Shown: piece by piece, positions 1 to 9,018 of the stretch
Layout of the letters: every line of letters begins with the position of its first letter
How positions within the stretch are numbered: position 1 is the stretch's first letter
Origin: Dyella_B sp035277725
GTDB lineage: Bacteria > Pseudomonadota > Gammaproteobacteria > Xanthomonadales > Rhodanobacteraceae
Assembly (NCBI RefSeq): GCF_035277725.1
Contig: NZ_DATEJY010000124.1
Location: forward strand, 1-64,000
Reading direction: 5' to 3'
DNA: 64,000 nucleotides
Made by a program: the position numbers and the translations under genes
The notes under the pieces: generated by a model
What the model saw: only the letters and a program-made list of their open reading frames with translations
What the model was told of the DNA's origin: nothing
Database searches by the model: none

Positions 1-2486
1 GCAATGGCAATATGCAGTCGGAGGTCGACAACAATGGCAACACGACGACGTATCTATACGCCGCCACCGGCCAGCTTCAGCAGACGGTAGAAGCATCAGG
101 TACGAGCATTGCTCGCACGACCACGTATCAATGGGATAGCACGCCTGGTACCGATCGCCTCCTTTCGGTTACGGTGGCTGGTTTGTCTCAGACGCTCTAC
201 AGCTATAACGCCCAAAACCGCCTAGCATCCGTGTCGGTCAAAAATCTTACCGCTAACGGCACACAAGGGCAGACGCTCACGACCACTTACACATACACGC
301 TCTATCCCAATGGCATGGTTAAGACCATGTCGGTCGCTCATCCCTCGCCGAATAACAGCGATACCGACGTCTATACCTACGACGCACTAGGTAACTTAGT
401 CTCGCAAGCGAATGGGCTGGGTCAGACCACGACATACAGTAACTACAATGCGCTCGATGAGCCGGGCCATGTCGTAGGACCCAACGGTGACGCAACCGAC
501 TTCACCTACGACGGCCGCGGCCTGCTAATGACGCGAACCACCTATCCCAATGGCAGCGCTGCGCGCTGGACCTATACCTACGATCAGTTTGGGCTAGTAA
601 ACAGCGAGAGCGATCCGGACGGCCAGGCGACCACTTGGAACCGCAACGCTGGAGGCGTGTTGCAGACCATCACCCATAACGACAAGGACGGTGCTTCCAC
701 CGAGACGTTTGGGTATGACGCGATGGGCGACGTCACGTCATATACGCTGGCCCGCTCTGGCAATGTGAGTCTCTCCTGGACAGCGAGTTATGACGAACTC
801 GGCAGGCTTTATCAAAAGAACGGCAACCACGGTCAATCGGTGACCTACAGTTACGACGGCAATGGAAACATTCATTCCGCCACCAATGCTGCGGGCCACG
901 TCATCGCGTATGAGTACGATGAACTGAACCGCGCGAAAAAAATTACTGAAAGCGGCGGAGCAACGGTATTTCCGCCTACTGGTGTTCCCTCGATCAGCCT
1001 GGCAGCGACCAGTACCACGGGAAGTTACGCCGTGAGCTGGACTGCGGTGTCGGATGCCACGTACTACGAATTGCAAGAACAGGTGAATGGCGGCGCGTGG
1101 TCAGACGTGCAGTCCAATGGAGCGACCAATTGGAGCTCCGCGGGCAAGGTAAACGGCACCTACGGCTATCAAGTAAGGGCATGCAATAGCGCCGGGTGTG
1201 GCGGCTATAGCGCCACAAGCTCCATCAGCGTTCAGCTGGTACCGACGACAGCACCCACGCTGAGTGTGCCGGCATCCAATAACACTGGAGCATTTACCGT
1301 AAGTTGGACTGGCGTTAGTGGCGCCCAAACATACACCCTGCAGGAGAAGGTGAATGGCGGAAGTTGGACTACCGTCCAGAGCACCTCCTCCACCAGTTGG
1401 AGCACGACGGGACGGCCCGCAGGTACCTATGCCTACCAGGTGGCTGCCTGTATCAGTCTAGGCTGCGGTCCATGGAGCCCCTCCAGCACCGTTGTAGTGA
1501 CGTTGCCACCGACCGGTGCCCCGGCATTGACCGCGCCATCGACCAATCACAGCGGCAGTTATGGCATCAGCTGGACGAGCGTCGGTGCCGCCACTAGCTA
1601 TCAGCTGCAAGAGCAGGTCAATGGCGGCGGCTGGTCCACTGTGCAGAACACGTCGGCTCAAAGTTGGAATGCGAGCGGTCATGCGACCGCAACGTACGGC
1701 TACGAAGCGCGGGGATGCAATATTGGCGGCTGCGGTCCTTTCAGCGCCGTTGCCAGTGTTGCAGTGACGCTGGCGCCGAGCAGTGCGCCTTCCATTAGTG
1801 CGCCAGGCACGAACGGTAATGGAAGCTTCTCTATCAGCTGGAATGGGGTCACCGACGCTACTAACTATGTGCTGCAAGAGTCCGTCAATGGCGGCGCATG
1901 GACCACGGTTCAAAACAGTAGCGCAACCAGTTGGAGCACGTCGGGTCGCCCTGCGGGTACTTACGCTTATCAAGTTCAGCCTTACAACACGATCGGTTCC
2001 GGTCCCTGGAGCGCGGCAGTCACCGTGACCGTAAACATTCCCGTAGGAAGCAATGGACAGTCCTATGGGGCGCCCTGCGATATTGCGGTTGGGAAGTCAG
2101 GGCATGCAGCTCTGGGCTATCAGCTGGCCGACGGCAATACATGGCAAGCTTTCATTGTGATGTGCTCCACGATCGGGTCAGGACATCCTTTGGTCAAAGC
2201 ATCAGGCCCTGTACCAGCTGCGGCGGTTTCGGTGCAGTACACATGGACATATGTGGGTGTCCCAGCCGGCGATGGGGATGCAGGAGGCGGCATTTCGAAT
2301 GCGGCTGCATCACCGGTGGCGGTCAGCAGCAATCCGGTAACTCAGTACACCACGGCCACCTGGCCGCAGACGGCACCCACTCGTGGGCGTATCTACCAGC
2401 TCCGCGTCGATTTCTTTAATGCCATCGGGGCAAATATTTCGTCCTCGACATCCACCATGGAAGCCGAAACCACGGGGTCGCCGTAA
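1..2486 (+). CDS. Rhs/YD-repeat protein with four FN3-like domains (5' end outside window)
   Basis: The frame is open to the left edge (codons from base 3 read Asn-Gly-Asn before the first ATG at 12), so the gene starts outside the window. The visible part begins with tandem YD repeats (motifs such as YDALGN, YDGRGL, YDELGR) up to about codon 315, as in Rhs shells that wrap a toxin. Codons ~325-675 are four consecutive FN3-like units, followed by a ~150-residue tail without a recognised domain. The protein stops without the usual Rhs core (DPxGL) motif, and the stop codon overlaps the ATG of a second Rhs gene (TAATG). It may be the N-terminal half of a split Rhs protein or a surface YD-repeat protein. 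Probably exported or surface-exposed; function not established. Confidence 0.8.
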   Translation, partial: NGNMQSEVDNNGNTTTYLYAATGQLQQTVEASGTSIARTTTYQWDSTPGTDRLLSVTVAGLSQTLYSYNAQNRLASVSVKNLTANGTQGQTLTTTYTYTLYPNGMVKTMSVAHPSPNNSDTDVYTYDALGNLVSQANGLGQTTTYSNYNALDEPGHVVGPNGDATDFTYDGRGLLMTRTTYPNGSAARWTYTYDQFGLVNSESDPDGQATTWNRNAGGVLQTITHNDKDGASTETFGYDAMGDVTSYTLARSGNVSLSWTASYDELGRLYQKNGNHGQSVTYSYDGNGNIHSATNAAGHVIAYEYDELNRAKKITESGGATVFPPTGVPSISLAATSTTGSYAVSWTAVSDATYYELQEQVNGGAWSDVQSNGATNWSSAGKVNGTYGYQVRACNSAGCGGYSATSSISVQLVPTTAPTLSVPASNNTGAFTVSWTGVSGAQTYTLQEKVNGGSWTTVQSTSSTSWSTTGRPAGTYAYQVAACISLGCGPWSPSSTVVVTLPPTGAPALTAPSTNHSGSYGISWTSVGAATSYQLQEQVNGGGWSTVQNTSAQSWNASGHATATYGYEARGCNIGGCGPFSAVASVAVTLAPSSAPSISAPGTNGNGSFSISWNGVTDATNYVLQESVNGGAWTTVQNSSATSWSTSGRPAGTYAYQVQPYNTIGSGPWSAAVTVTVNIPVGSNGQSYGAPCDIAVGKSGHAALGYQLADGNTWQAFIVMCSTIGSGHPLVKASGPVPAAAVSVQYTWTYVGVPAGDGDAGGGISNAAASPVAVSSNPVTQYTTATWPQTAPTRGRIYQLRVDFFNAIGANISSSTSTMEAETTGSP
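985..2040 (+). repeat. Four tandem ~88-codon FN3-like repeats
   Basis: Four in-frame units of about 264-267 bp start near 985, 1240, 1504 and 1771. Each encodes the pattern SxSWxxVxxAxxYxLQExVNGGxW, then SWxxxG, then TYxYxxxxC. The period and Tyr/Trp placement match fibronectin type III-like modules. The units resemble one another closely, which suggests recent internal duplication. Confidence 0.8.
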
Positions 2487-4507
2487 TGAAACATGTTCAT
2501 TTATCCAAGGTTGACCAGTCATCCCCGAGTGGTACAAAGATGAGCCATCCTATGCGCCGATTATCAGCAATCATTTGCGCAGCTCTTACGGGGTATGCCA
2601 TCACGCCGCAGATTGCATTGGCTGATACCCCCACCGTAACTCAGATAGGCTACGACGCAGGCGATCACGTAACCAGCGTGACTGATCCGCGCGGTCTGAT
2701 CACCAACTACAACTACGATGGCTTGGGACAGTTGTGGCAGCAGGTGAGCCCGGATACTGGTACGACGAACTATAGCTACGATGCCTATGGCCGCCCTGCT
2801 TCGATGACGCGGGCAGATGGCACGACGACCACGTACGGCTATGACAGCCTGAGTCGCACGGTGAGCTTAAGCGCGGGGGGCCAAACGCAAGTCTTCACTT
2901 ATGACTCGTGCACGAATGGTGTCGGCCGGTTGTGTACGCTCAGCGACAACACGGGCAGCACCTCGTACACCTACACTTCGGAAGGCTGGCTTTCCGGTCG
3001 TGGGTTTTCCATTGCTGGCATAACCTATGCGCTAGGTTACAACTATGATGCTACTGGGCATGTAACGGCGGTGAATTATCCTGATGGCAATCAGGCTGTG
3101 TATAGCTATACCAATGGCGTAGTGTCGAGCGTACAGCTGAGTGTAGGCGGCAATGTAACCAACACCGCGACCAACGTTACTTACCAGCCAGGCGATGCTG
3201 CGATGACGCAGTGGACATCTAGCAACGGTATTGCAAATACTCTCAGTTACGACAGCGATGGGCGCTTGACGTCCATCAATGCCGGCAACGTACAAAGTCT
3301 CGGTTTTTCGTACGATACTGCCAACCGCATTGTTGGCATCAACAATGGCGTAGAAGGCTCGATGACGCAAAACTTTGGTTACGACGCTATGTCCCGCCTC
3401 ACTGTTGCCTATGGCAACGCGGACAACGAGGCCTTCCAATATGACGCGAATGGTAACCGCATTACTCAGGTGGTGAACGGGACTTCCAACACTGTCGGCA
3501 CCAGCTCTACCAATAATCAGGTCACCGGCCTTTCTGGTGGTAGCAATGTCAGCTATGGCTACGACCCAAATGGTAACCTCACTACGGTATCGGGCACTCC
3601 TACCTTTACTTATAGTCCGTTCAATCGGCTGATTGCCGCTAACGGCGCCACGTATTACGTGAATCCGGAAGGGCAGCGTTTAGAAAAAACGGTGAACGGT
3701 ACTTCTACGATCTTTGCGCCAAGCAGTTTAGGCTCGCTGATGGCCGAAAACCAAGGCAACGGTTGGATTGACTACGTCTGGCTCAACGGCCGTCTGATCG
3801 GACGCGTGTACGGTGGACAGGTACTGGCTATTCACGATGATCAACTGGGCCGGCCAGAGGCGATGACCGATACTTCGCAGGCCATAGTGTGGCGTGCACA
3901 TAACTTTGCTTTCGATCGCACTGTGGTCCTGAATAATGCGGTGCCGCTGAATTTAGGATTTCCGGGACAGTATTACGATTCTGAAACGGGTATATGGAGC
4001 AACGGGTTTCGGGACTACAGCTCAGGCGTAGGGAAATATTTGGAGAGTGATCCATCTGGATTGGATGGAGGAATTAACACCTATGCCTATGTCGGGGGAA
4101 ATCCGATCAACGATGTTGACCCACTTGGGCTGCGCGCGCTCAACGACTGCGAAAAGAGTCTCCTGAGCCCGTACATTCCCAAGATCGATCTGGATAACGC
4201 GGACGTCCACGATGGAAGCGTTCCTTGGTACACGCCGAAAGACATGGCCGGAATCACCAGGGGAAACGATATTTACTTTAGACCTGGCGCCTACCCCGGA
4301 GGCACGCCACAGGGGCTATCGATTTTGGGGCACGAACTGGTTCATGTGGGCCAATATCGTCAAGGTATGACTTGGGTCTCGTACCTTTGGTCGGTTCGCA
4401 GTGGTTACGCCGAAGACAGTAAATATGAAAAGCCTGCGTATGCCATGGGAAGCAAAATTCTTAACGATCTTAAATCTGCCGGGACGAATTGCTCATGTGG
4501 AAAATAA
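2486..4507 (+). CDS. Rhs-core protein with HExxH metallopeptidase-like C-terminal tip
   Basis: A 673-residue Rhs protein. An internal ATG at 2540 would give a clean signal peptide (MRR, a hydrophobic stretch, then ALA-DTP), so either start is possible. YD repeats run to residue ~450. The Rhs core follows: a GRP-type motif near 460 and the hallmark DPLGL at about residue 550, after which polymorphic tips begin. The ~120-residue tip holds H616-E617-x-x-H620 (sequence GHELVHVGQ) with a possible third ligand E648, resembling DUF4157-type zinc peptidase-like domains. Known Rhs proteins release such tips as toxins. The 4495-5001 lipoprotein overlaps the 3' end and could be the immunity partner. Toxin activity is inferred. 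Confidence 0.8.
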   Translation: MKHVHLSKVDQSSPSGTKMSHPMRRLSAIICAALTGYAITPQIALADTPTVTQIGYDAGDHVTSVTDPRGLITNYNYDGLGQLWQQVSPDTGTTNYSYDAYGRPASMTRADGTTTTYGYDSLSRTVSLSAGGQTQVFTYDSCTNGVGRLCTLSDNTGSTSYTYTSEGWLSGRGFSIAGITYALGYNYDATGHVTAVNYPDGNQAVYSYTNGVVSSVQLSVGGNVTNTATNVTYQPGDAAMTQWTSSNGIANTLSYDSDGRLTSINAGNVQSLGFSYDTANRIVGINNGVEGSMTQNFGYDAMSRLTVAYGNADNEAFQYDANGNRITQVVNGTSNTVGTSSTNNQVTGLSGGSNVSYGYDPNGNLTTVSGTPTFTYSPFNRLIAANGATYYVNPEGQRLEKTVNGTSTIFAPSSLGSLMAENQGNGWIDYVWLNGRLIGRVYGGQVLAIHDDQLGRPEAMTDTSQAIVWRAHNFAFDRTVVLNNAVPLNLGFPGQYYDSETGIWSNGFRDYSSGVGKYLESDPSGLDGGINTYAYVGGNPINDVDPLGLRALNDCEKSLLSPYIPKIDLDNADVHDGSVPWYTPKDMAGITRGNDIYFRPGAYPGGTPQGLSILGHELVHVGQYRQGMTWVSYLWSVRSGYAEDSKYEKPAYAMGSKILNDLKSAGTNCSCGK

Positions 4508-5001
4508 GCGCGCGGATCATGGTTCTATGCATCTTTATGTTCATCAGTGGCTGTGCGAGCTATGGGATGGAGCACGCTAAACTAGCGGCGGCACGCAAAT
4601 TCTACGATCAACCTGTCAACCAACAGACTCAGACGTTTCGCCGGCGTTCCTTGGAAGACCAACTGGACTTGTTTTTTTTTGGCAATCAGATTCACCATCC
4701 GCCGGCCATATACCTTGCGCCTTGCTTCGCATTGAACGGGCCGCCTGCGGTGAAGCTTCTCCGCTCGAAACTGGACACACAACCCGACGACCTGAGTCTG
4801 CGTGACATCGCCGCGCTGCTCGGAATGATCGACATGATGGGTCAGTACGATGTAGCGGGTGATAAGCAATTGCTTGCTGTGTTGTCCAGTCGAATCGCGC
4901 GAATGAAAGATCAAAACTGGCGGCAGACCGCCGAGGATGAAGTGTCTAATTTTGGGAAGAGACGAACTGAGGCTGCAAAACACGCGCCCGAATGTGGTTA
5001 A
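4495..5001 (+). CDS. Small lipoprotein, candidate Rhs immunity protein
   Basis: About 168 residues. The N-terminus has a hydrophobic stretch ending in a lipobox (FISGC), so the mature protein would be lipid-anchored at a membrane facing the periplasm. No family is recognised; the rest is predominantly helical. ATG 4495 is preferred over TTG 4489. It overlaps the end of the Rhs gene by 13 bp, the usual position of an immunity gene behind an Rhs toxin tip. A periplasmic lipoprotein would suit a tip that acts in the envelope. The immunity role rests on position only. Confidence 0.6.
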   Translation: MWKISARIMVLCIFMFISGCASYGMEHAKLAAARKFYDQPVNQQTQTFRRRSLEDQLDLFFFGNQIHHPPAIYLAPCFALNGPPAVKLLRSKLDTQPDDLSLRDIAALLGMIDMMGQYDVAGDKQLLAVLSSRIARMKDQNWRQTAEDEVSNFGKRRTEAAKHAPECG

Positions 5002-5185
5002 TGGGCCTCAGGACGCATTTTATATTGCCATATTTATGTCGATGACAATCCGCTCACGTACTGTGACCCGTATGGGCTATGGACCTCACGCACCTCCACG
5101 AATCCCGGGGCGGTTCACTCCCAAATAATTGGCGTTTGTTCAAGCGATCTTAAGAGAGACCGCTTGGTGAGGGGGGTGATTCTTG
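5002..5185 (+). pseudogene. Orphan Rhs core/tip fragment at prophage 1 left border
   Basis: Reading from 5029 in frame 1 gives an Rhs core end (YVYVDDNPLTYCDPYGLW, codons 5035-5088) followed by a short new tip that runs into the end of the portal gene on the other strand (stop at 5245). No upstream Rhs repeats or start codon belong to it. This is the usual form of a displaced Rhs tip cassette downstream of an active Rhs gene. Its tip seems cut by the prophage boundary. No tRNA-Asn repeat is visible here. Confidence 0.7.
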
Positions 5186-6205
5186 TTAGCTGCTTGCTAT
5201 TGAAGGGTTACCGGACAAGTCAGTTATTAAGTATGGAGAAAACTTAAGTATCTCTTCTCCGATCCAGTTGTTCAGCTCACTCAGGCGTGCTTGCAATGGC
5301 ACAAGCTCGTTAACAACAAACACCTGTGCAGCGGGCACAACCGATCCGAAGCCGGTGGTGCCCGTCGGCACCAAGCCAAGCAACTGCGGCGGTACGCGAT
5401 GTGCAGCAAGCACATCATCGCGCGTCACATTTTTGATATTGAAGAACTCATCTTTGGCGGCCACCTCGCTGATCGGCATCAATTGAAGCCCATCCTTCTT
5501 GCCGCCGGGCGCGTACATAAACAGGTTCCTAAAATTCCCCGGCCCCTTGCTGTTCTTGAGCGCCGTCTTGATCGCATCGACTTGTGCTTCATCGGATAGT
5601 GCGTCGGTGAGATACAAAATGTACCCAGCATGTGAACCGTTGAGGTAATACTTGCGCCGAAACAACGTGCCCGATTCGTTGAGCCAAGCGCTTTGCAACG
5701 CCGCCAGGTATTCCGGCACACCATAGATTTCCTGATGCACATCCGGCTCCCTCAGATGGAACACCGAACCCGGCGCAAACTCGTACTCCGTCTTCCACCC
5801 TTTCACCATGAAGTAGGTGTCTAGATCATCACACCCACGGCGCATGTACTTCGCCAGGGACGGTTGCAGCGGTTGTACCTTGCCCAACCGATTTTTGGGC
5901 GCTTCCAGGTAACTGTTGCCGAACACTAGATAGTCGAGCACGTAACGCGCAAACGCTTCGCGACTCAGCAAGCGGTGTGGCTTGAACGACGACACCAGAA
6001 TGTTGCGCTTCACATAGATCGCACTGGAATGATGGGGTGTTGCACGAAACGAGCGTGCCAAACCCTCCAGCGACACCGGCGGTTCGTACCAGCGCCCATT
6101 GCGCCACGCTTCCATGTACTCGAGCACCTCACGCCCATCAAGCACGGGCGTTGGATCGCCAAACGCAAATGCCTCGATACGCGGCATCGTCACGGACTCA
6201 CTCAT
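5186..6205 (-). CDS. Q: Phage portal protein (P2 gpQ-like, PBSX family)
   Basis: 339 residues, normal for P2-type portals. The protein forms the dodecameric ring at the capsid vertex through which DNA is packaged and to which the tail binds. Family features seen: WYEPPVSLEGLARSF near the N-terminus, HHSSAIYVKRN, a central GSHAGYILY segment, KGPGNFRNLFMYAP, and the C-terminal HRVPPQLLG stretch. Start chosen at the ATG that overlaps the terminase stop (TGATG). Homologous to the prophage 2 portal at 42177-43184. Confidence 0.95.
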   Translation of the reverse strand: MSESVTMPRIEAFAFGDPTPVLDGREVLEYMEAWRNGRWYEPPVSLEGLARSFRATPHHSSAIYVKRNILVSSFKPHRLLSREAFARYVLDYLVFGNSYLEAPKNRLGKVQPLQPSLAKYMRRGCDDLDTYFMVKGWKTEYEFAPGSVFHLREPDVHQEIYGVPEYLAALQSAWLNESGTLFRRKYYLNGSHAGYILYLTDALSDEAQVDAIKTALKNSKGPGNFRNLFMYAPGGKKDGLQLMPISEVAAKDEFFNIKNVTRDDVLAAHRVPPQLLGLVPTGTTGFGSVVPAAQVFVVNELVPLQARLSELNNWIGEEILKFSPYLITDLSGNPSIASS

Positions 6206-7965
6206 CAGAAAATCTCCAGCAAACTGGTATTGCGCGCGGTCGCGCCTTCCAGGGGTTCGTTGATCAGGGCATGCATGCAGGCCCACGCGAGATCCGCGTG
6301 GCCGGTGTCTTCGGTACGGCCAGCGGTGTAGGTCACCTGTCGGCCGCTGTGGCTGAGCGTCTTGCGGATGGCCATGAACGATTGGGCGAGATCCGTCCAG
6401 CCGGCGTCGAATTCCAGCCGTCCCTTGCCGATCACGTTCTGCGCCTTCATCACCATCTGCGCTTTGGTATCGGGCGAATACACGATCTTCCGTGCCAACG
6501 GAAAGAACTGGACTACCAACTGATGCACGGCGGCACCGATGCCGGTGCCATCAATGCCGATGTACGTCACGCTGTAGCGCTTGGTGATCTTGCGGATGAA
6601 ATCCGCCTGTGCCTCGAAGTCCATCCCCTTCAGGCGATGCCGTTCCAGCACGCGGAATTTACCGCCCGGCTTGCTGGGCGGCGCCACGACCACCAACCCC
6701 GCGCTGTCACCGCCCTCGCCCAGAGAGGGGTCATACCCGATCCACACCGGCGCATACCCGAACGGACGCATCGCCAGCGGCTGCAGATCGGTCCAGTCCA
6801 CCCAACTGTCGACCATGCAGCCTTGCATCATCGCCAGGGTAAAGAGGCTGTCCCCGTCATCCAGGAACTGACACATCAGGAGGTTGGCGAATTCGTCCGG
6901 CGTGTACTCGATGCGCAGCTCATCCAGATCGAACAAGCTGCAGCCTCCGCGCTCGGCATCCTCGATTGTGACGATTTGCCGCCACACCTTGTCCGGGCAG
7001 CGCAGACCGCCGACCAGCGCTTCATGCGTGGTGACGAGGTCCAACCGTTGATCCTTTGGCCGGCGGCGGTTGTAACGATCGCCCGTCCAGTACGGGTACG
7101 CGAGATGGCTTTTAGCGCTGGGCGTGGAGAAATACGTCTTGCGCCATTGCTTGTGCATGGCCATGCCAGAGGCGACCTTGTTGATCTCCTCGAAATTGCA
7201 GGTCCAGAAGAACTCGTCGTAGTAGAAATTGCCGTGATAGCCCTGCGCGGTGCGCGCGTTCTGACCGAGAAAGTACAGGTGCGCGCCATTCCATAGGACG
7301 ATCGGATCACCCTTGAGGTCGATGTCGCAGGTCTCCAGCGCGAACTGGCGGATGTACTGCTTGAAGATGTGCGCCTGCGCTTTGCTGGCCGACAGGAAGA
7401 TCTGGTTGCGCCCCGTGCTGATGGCATCAAACAGCGCTTCGCGCGCGAAATACCACGTCGCACCGATCTGGCGACTCTTCAGAATCATGCGCGTGCGTTC
7501 GTCCGCCGCGCGATGCCAGGTGTGTTGGTACTCGAACAACGAAGTGAGGAATGTCTTGCGCAGGTGCTCGACCTGTTCCTCGCTGAAGGTGTTGCGTTTG
7601 GGTTGTTTCTTCGGGCCGGCGTTGCGCGCTTCGATGGCTGGATTGAGATCCGCCTCGTTCCCGCCGGGTGCTTCGTACCGGCGCACACGTGCCAGGCGCT
7701 CGATCTGACGGCCGAGCAGATCGATTTCCTTGTAGTCGCTGCCGGTCTTTGGATCTTTGGTGACCAACTGCACCATGCGCGCTTCGATGCAGGTTTCGAC
7801 GCGTTCGATCACCGGCGCTTTGTCCCATGCATCGCGCGTCTTCCACGATTCCACGGTGGTGCGCGCGATCCCTATCGTTTGCGCGATGTCCGACACGCGC
7901 CATCCCTGCCAATACAAGGCCCGCGCACTGCGGCGCTGATCGACTTCGGGAGCAGGCATCACCAT
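6205..7965 (-). CDS. P: Terminase large subunit, ATPase/nuclease (P2 gpP-like)
   Basis: 586 residues. Packaging motor that pumps DNA into the procapsid. An N-terminal helix-turn-helix (around residues 15-48, GWRVSDIAQTIGIARTTVES) precedes the ATPase: Walker A-like SRQIGAT at ~164-170 and Walker B FYYDEFFW at ~247-254. The nuclease domain begins at about IGYDPSLGEGGDSAG (~409-423) with Asp412. Transcribed leftward with Q. A second ATG six bases downstream (7959) is an alternative start. The divergent late-operator dyad lies 47 bp upstream. Confidence 0.95.
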   Translation of the reverse strand: MVMPAPEVDQRRSARALYWQGWRVSDIAQTIGIARTTVESWKTRDAWDKAPVIERVETCIEARMVQLVTKDPKTGSDYKEIDLLGRQIERLARVRRYEAPGGNEADLNPAIEARNAGPKKQPKRNTFSEEQVEHLRKTFLTSLFEYQHTWHRAADERTRMILKSRQIGATWYFAREALFDAISTGRNQIFLSASKAQAHIFKQYIRQFALETCDIDLKGDPIVLWNGAHLYFLGQNARTAQGYHGNFYYDEFFWTCNFEEINKVASGMAMHKQWRKTYFSTPSAKSHLAYPYWTGDRYNRRRPKDQRLDLVTTHEALVGGLRCPDKVWRQIVTIEDAERGGCSLFDLDELRIEYTPDEFANLLMCQFLDDGDSLFTLAMMQGCMVDSWVDWTDLQPLAMRPFGYAPVWIGYDPSLGEGGDSAGLVVVAPPSKPGGKFRVLERHRLKGMDFEAQADFIRKITKRYSVTYIGIDGTGIGAAVHQLVVQFFPLARKIVYSPDTKAQMVMKAQNVIGKGRLEFDAGWTDLAQSFMAIRKTLSHSGRQVTYTAGRTEDTGHADLAWACMHALINEPLEGATARNTSLLEIF

Positions 7966-8004
7966 GCGCGCATCGTCGCCCGCGCGCGCTCGTATCGATC
8001 GCTT

Positions 8005-8036
8005 AGCGCTGGGTACCAGTGGATTGGTACCGCGCT
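8005..8036. promoter_or_regulatory. Divergent late-operator dyad (GGTACC-N8-GGTACC)
   Basis: Between the divergent P and O genes, GGTACC (8012-8017) and GGTACC (8026-8031) are 8 bp apart and pair as a dyad. AGCGC/GCGCT flanks extend the symmetry to 8005-8036. It ends 82 bp before O and begins 47 bp before P. The same core, with T/A outer bases, recurs before J (15882) and before V (20921). Ogr/Delta activators of P2 bind a similarly spaced dyad upstream of late promoters. Binding here is inferred. Confidence 0.65.
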
Positions 8037-8113
8037 ATCGCGTTGCTCGCGCGACGCGCGGTGTCGAGGATGGCCCCGTCCTTTTACGTTGCTGCGTTCA
8101 CGAGGTGTCGGCC

Positions 8114-8968
8114 ATGGCCAAAAGCAAGTTCTTCCGCGTCGCCGTCGAAGGCGCAACCACCGACGGCCGCACGATGGAGCGCAGTTGGATCAGCGACATC
8201 GCCGCGACCTACAACCCGCAGACCTACGGCGCGCGCATTTTCCTCGAGCACATCCGTGGCCTGATGCCGGATGGTCCGTTCAAGGCCTACGGCGACGTGA
8301 CAGCGGTGAAGGCCGAAGAAATCACCGACGGCGATCTCAAGGGCAAGCTGGCCTTGTTTGCGCAGATCGAGCCCACGGCCGATCTGGTGAGCATGACCAA
8401 GGCCAAGCAGAAGATTTACAGCAGCATTGAGGTCAATCCGAAATTCGCCAGCACCGGCCGCGCGTAGCTGGTGGGCCTCGGTGTCACCGACAGCCCGGCC
8501 AGCCTCGGCACCGACATGCTGACCTTTGCAGCGCAGGCCTCCGCCAATCCGCTCGCGAGCCGCAAGCTGTCGCCGGACAACCTCTTCACTGCTGCCGAGC
8601 CCATCGAGATCGAGTGGGAAGAGGAATCGACCAATAGCACCACGACGCTGTTCGCCGCGATCAAGGAACGCCTGGCGAAACTCGCCGGCAACGCCAAGGT
8701 GCAGGACGCGCAGTTTACCGAGCTGGGCGATGCCTTGAATGGTCTGACCGAGGCGTTGGAGCAGCTTGCCTCGCACTCGACCACGACGACCCAGCAATTC
8801 ACCGATCAGCTCTGCGCTTTCACGCACCGCCTGGATGCCATCGAGCAGGCCGGCAGGGACACCAGTACCGCCTTCGCCACGCTGCGTGCCGAACTGGAGG
8901 CCACGCCCGCGTTTACGCCACGCCCGCCGGCCACCGGCGGTAGCGGCGTCTTGCAAACCGACTGCTGA
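8114..8968 (+). pseudogene. O: Capsid scaffolding protease gpO, interrupted by an amber codon
   Basis: The intact prophage 2 copy (45097-45906) shows the expected protein. P2 gpO is a serine protease that acts as internal scaffold. Asp17 and His46 (in LEHIRG) are present, but codon 118 is TAG (8465-8467), where prophage 2 has TAC (Tyr). The frame then resumes with LVGLGVTDSPASLG, which contains the likely catalytic Ser130. The stop thus lies between catalytic His and Ser. Unless suppressed, only a 117-residue fragment is made. The 3' part remains open to 8968. The closest repair would be one base. Confidence 0.85.
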
Positions 8969-9018
8969 TCCGCCCTCGCTTTCTTTTCCGATTCTCGCTT
9001 GCCCGCCCCGGAGCCTTC

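Noticed and set aside
7369..8430. 353-codon rightward frame across the terminase and O genes
   Set aside because: Antisense to P for most of its length and out of frame with O; no family pattern.
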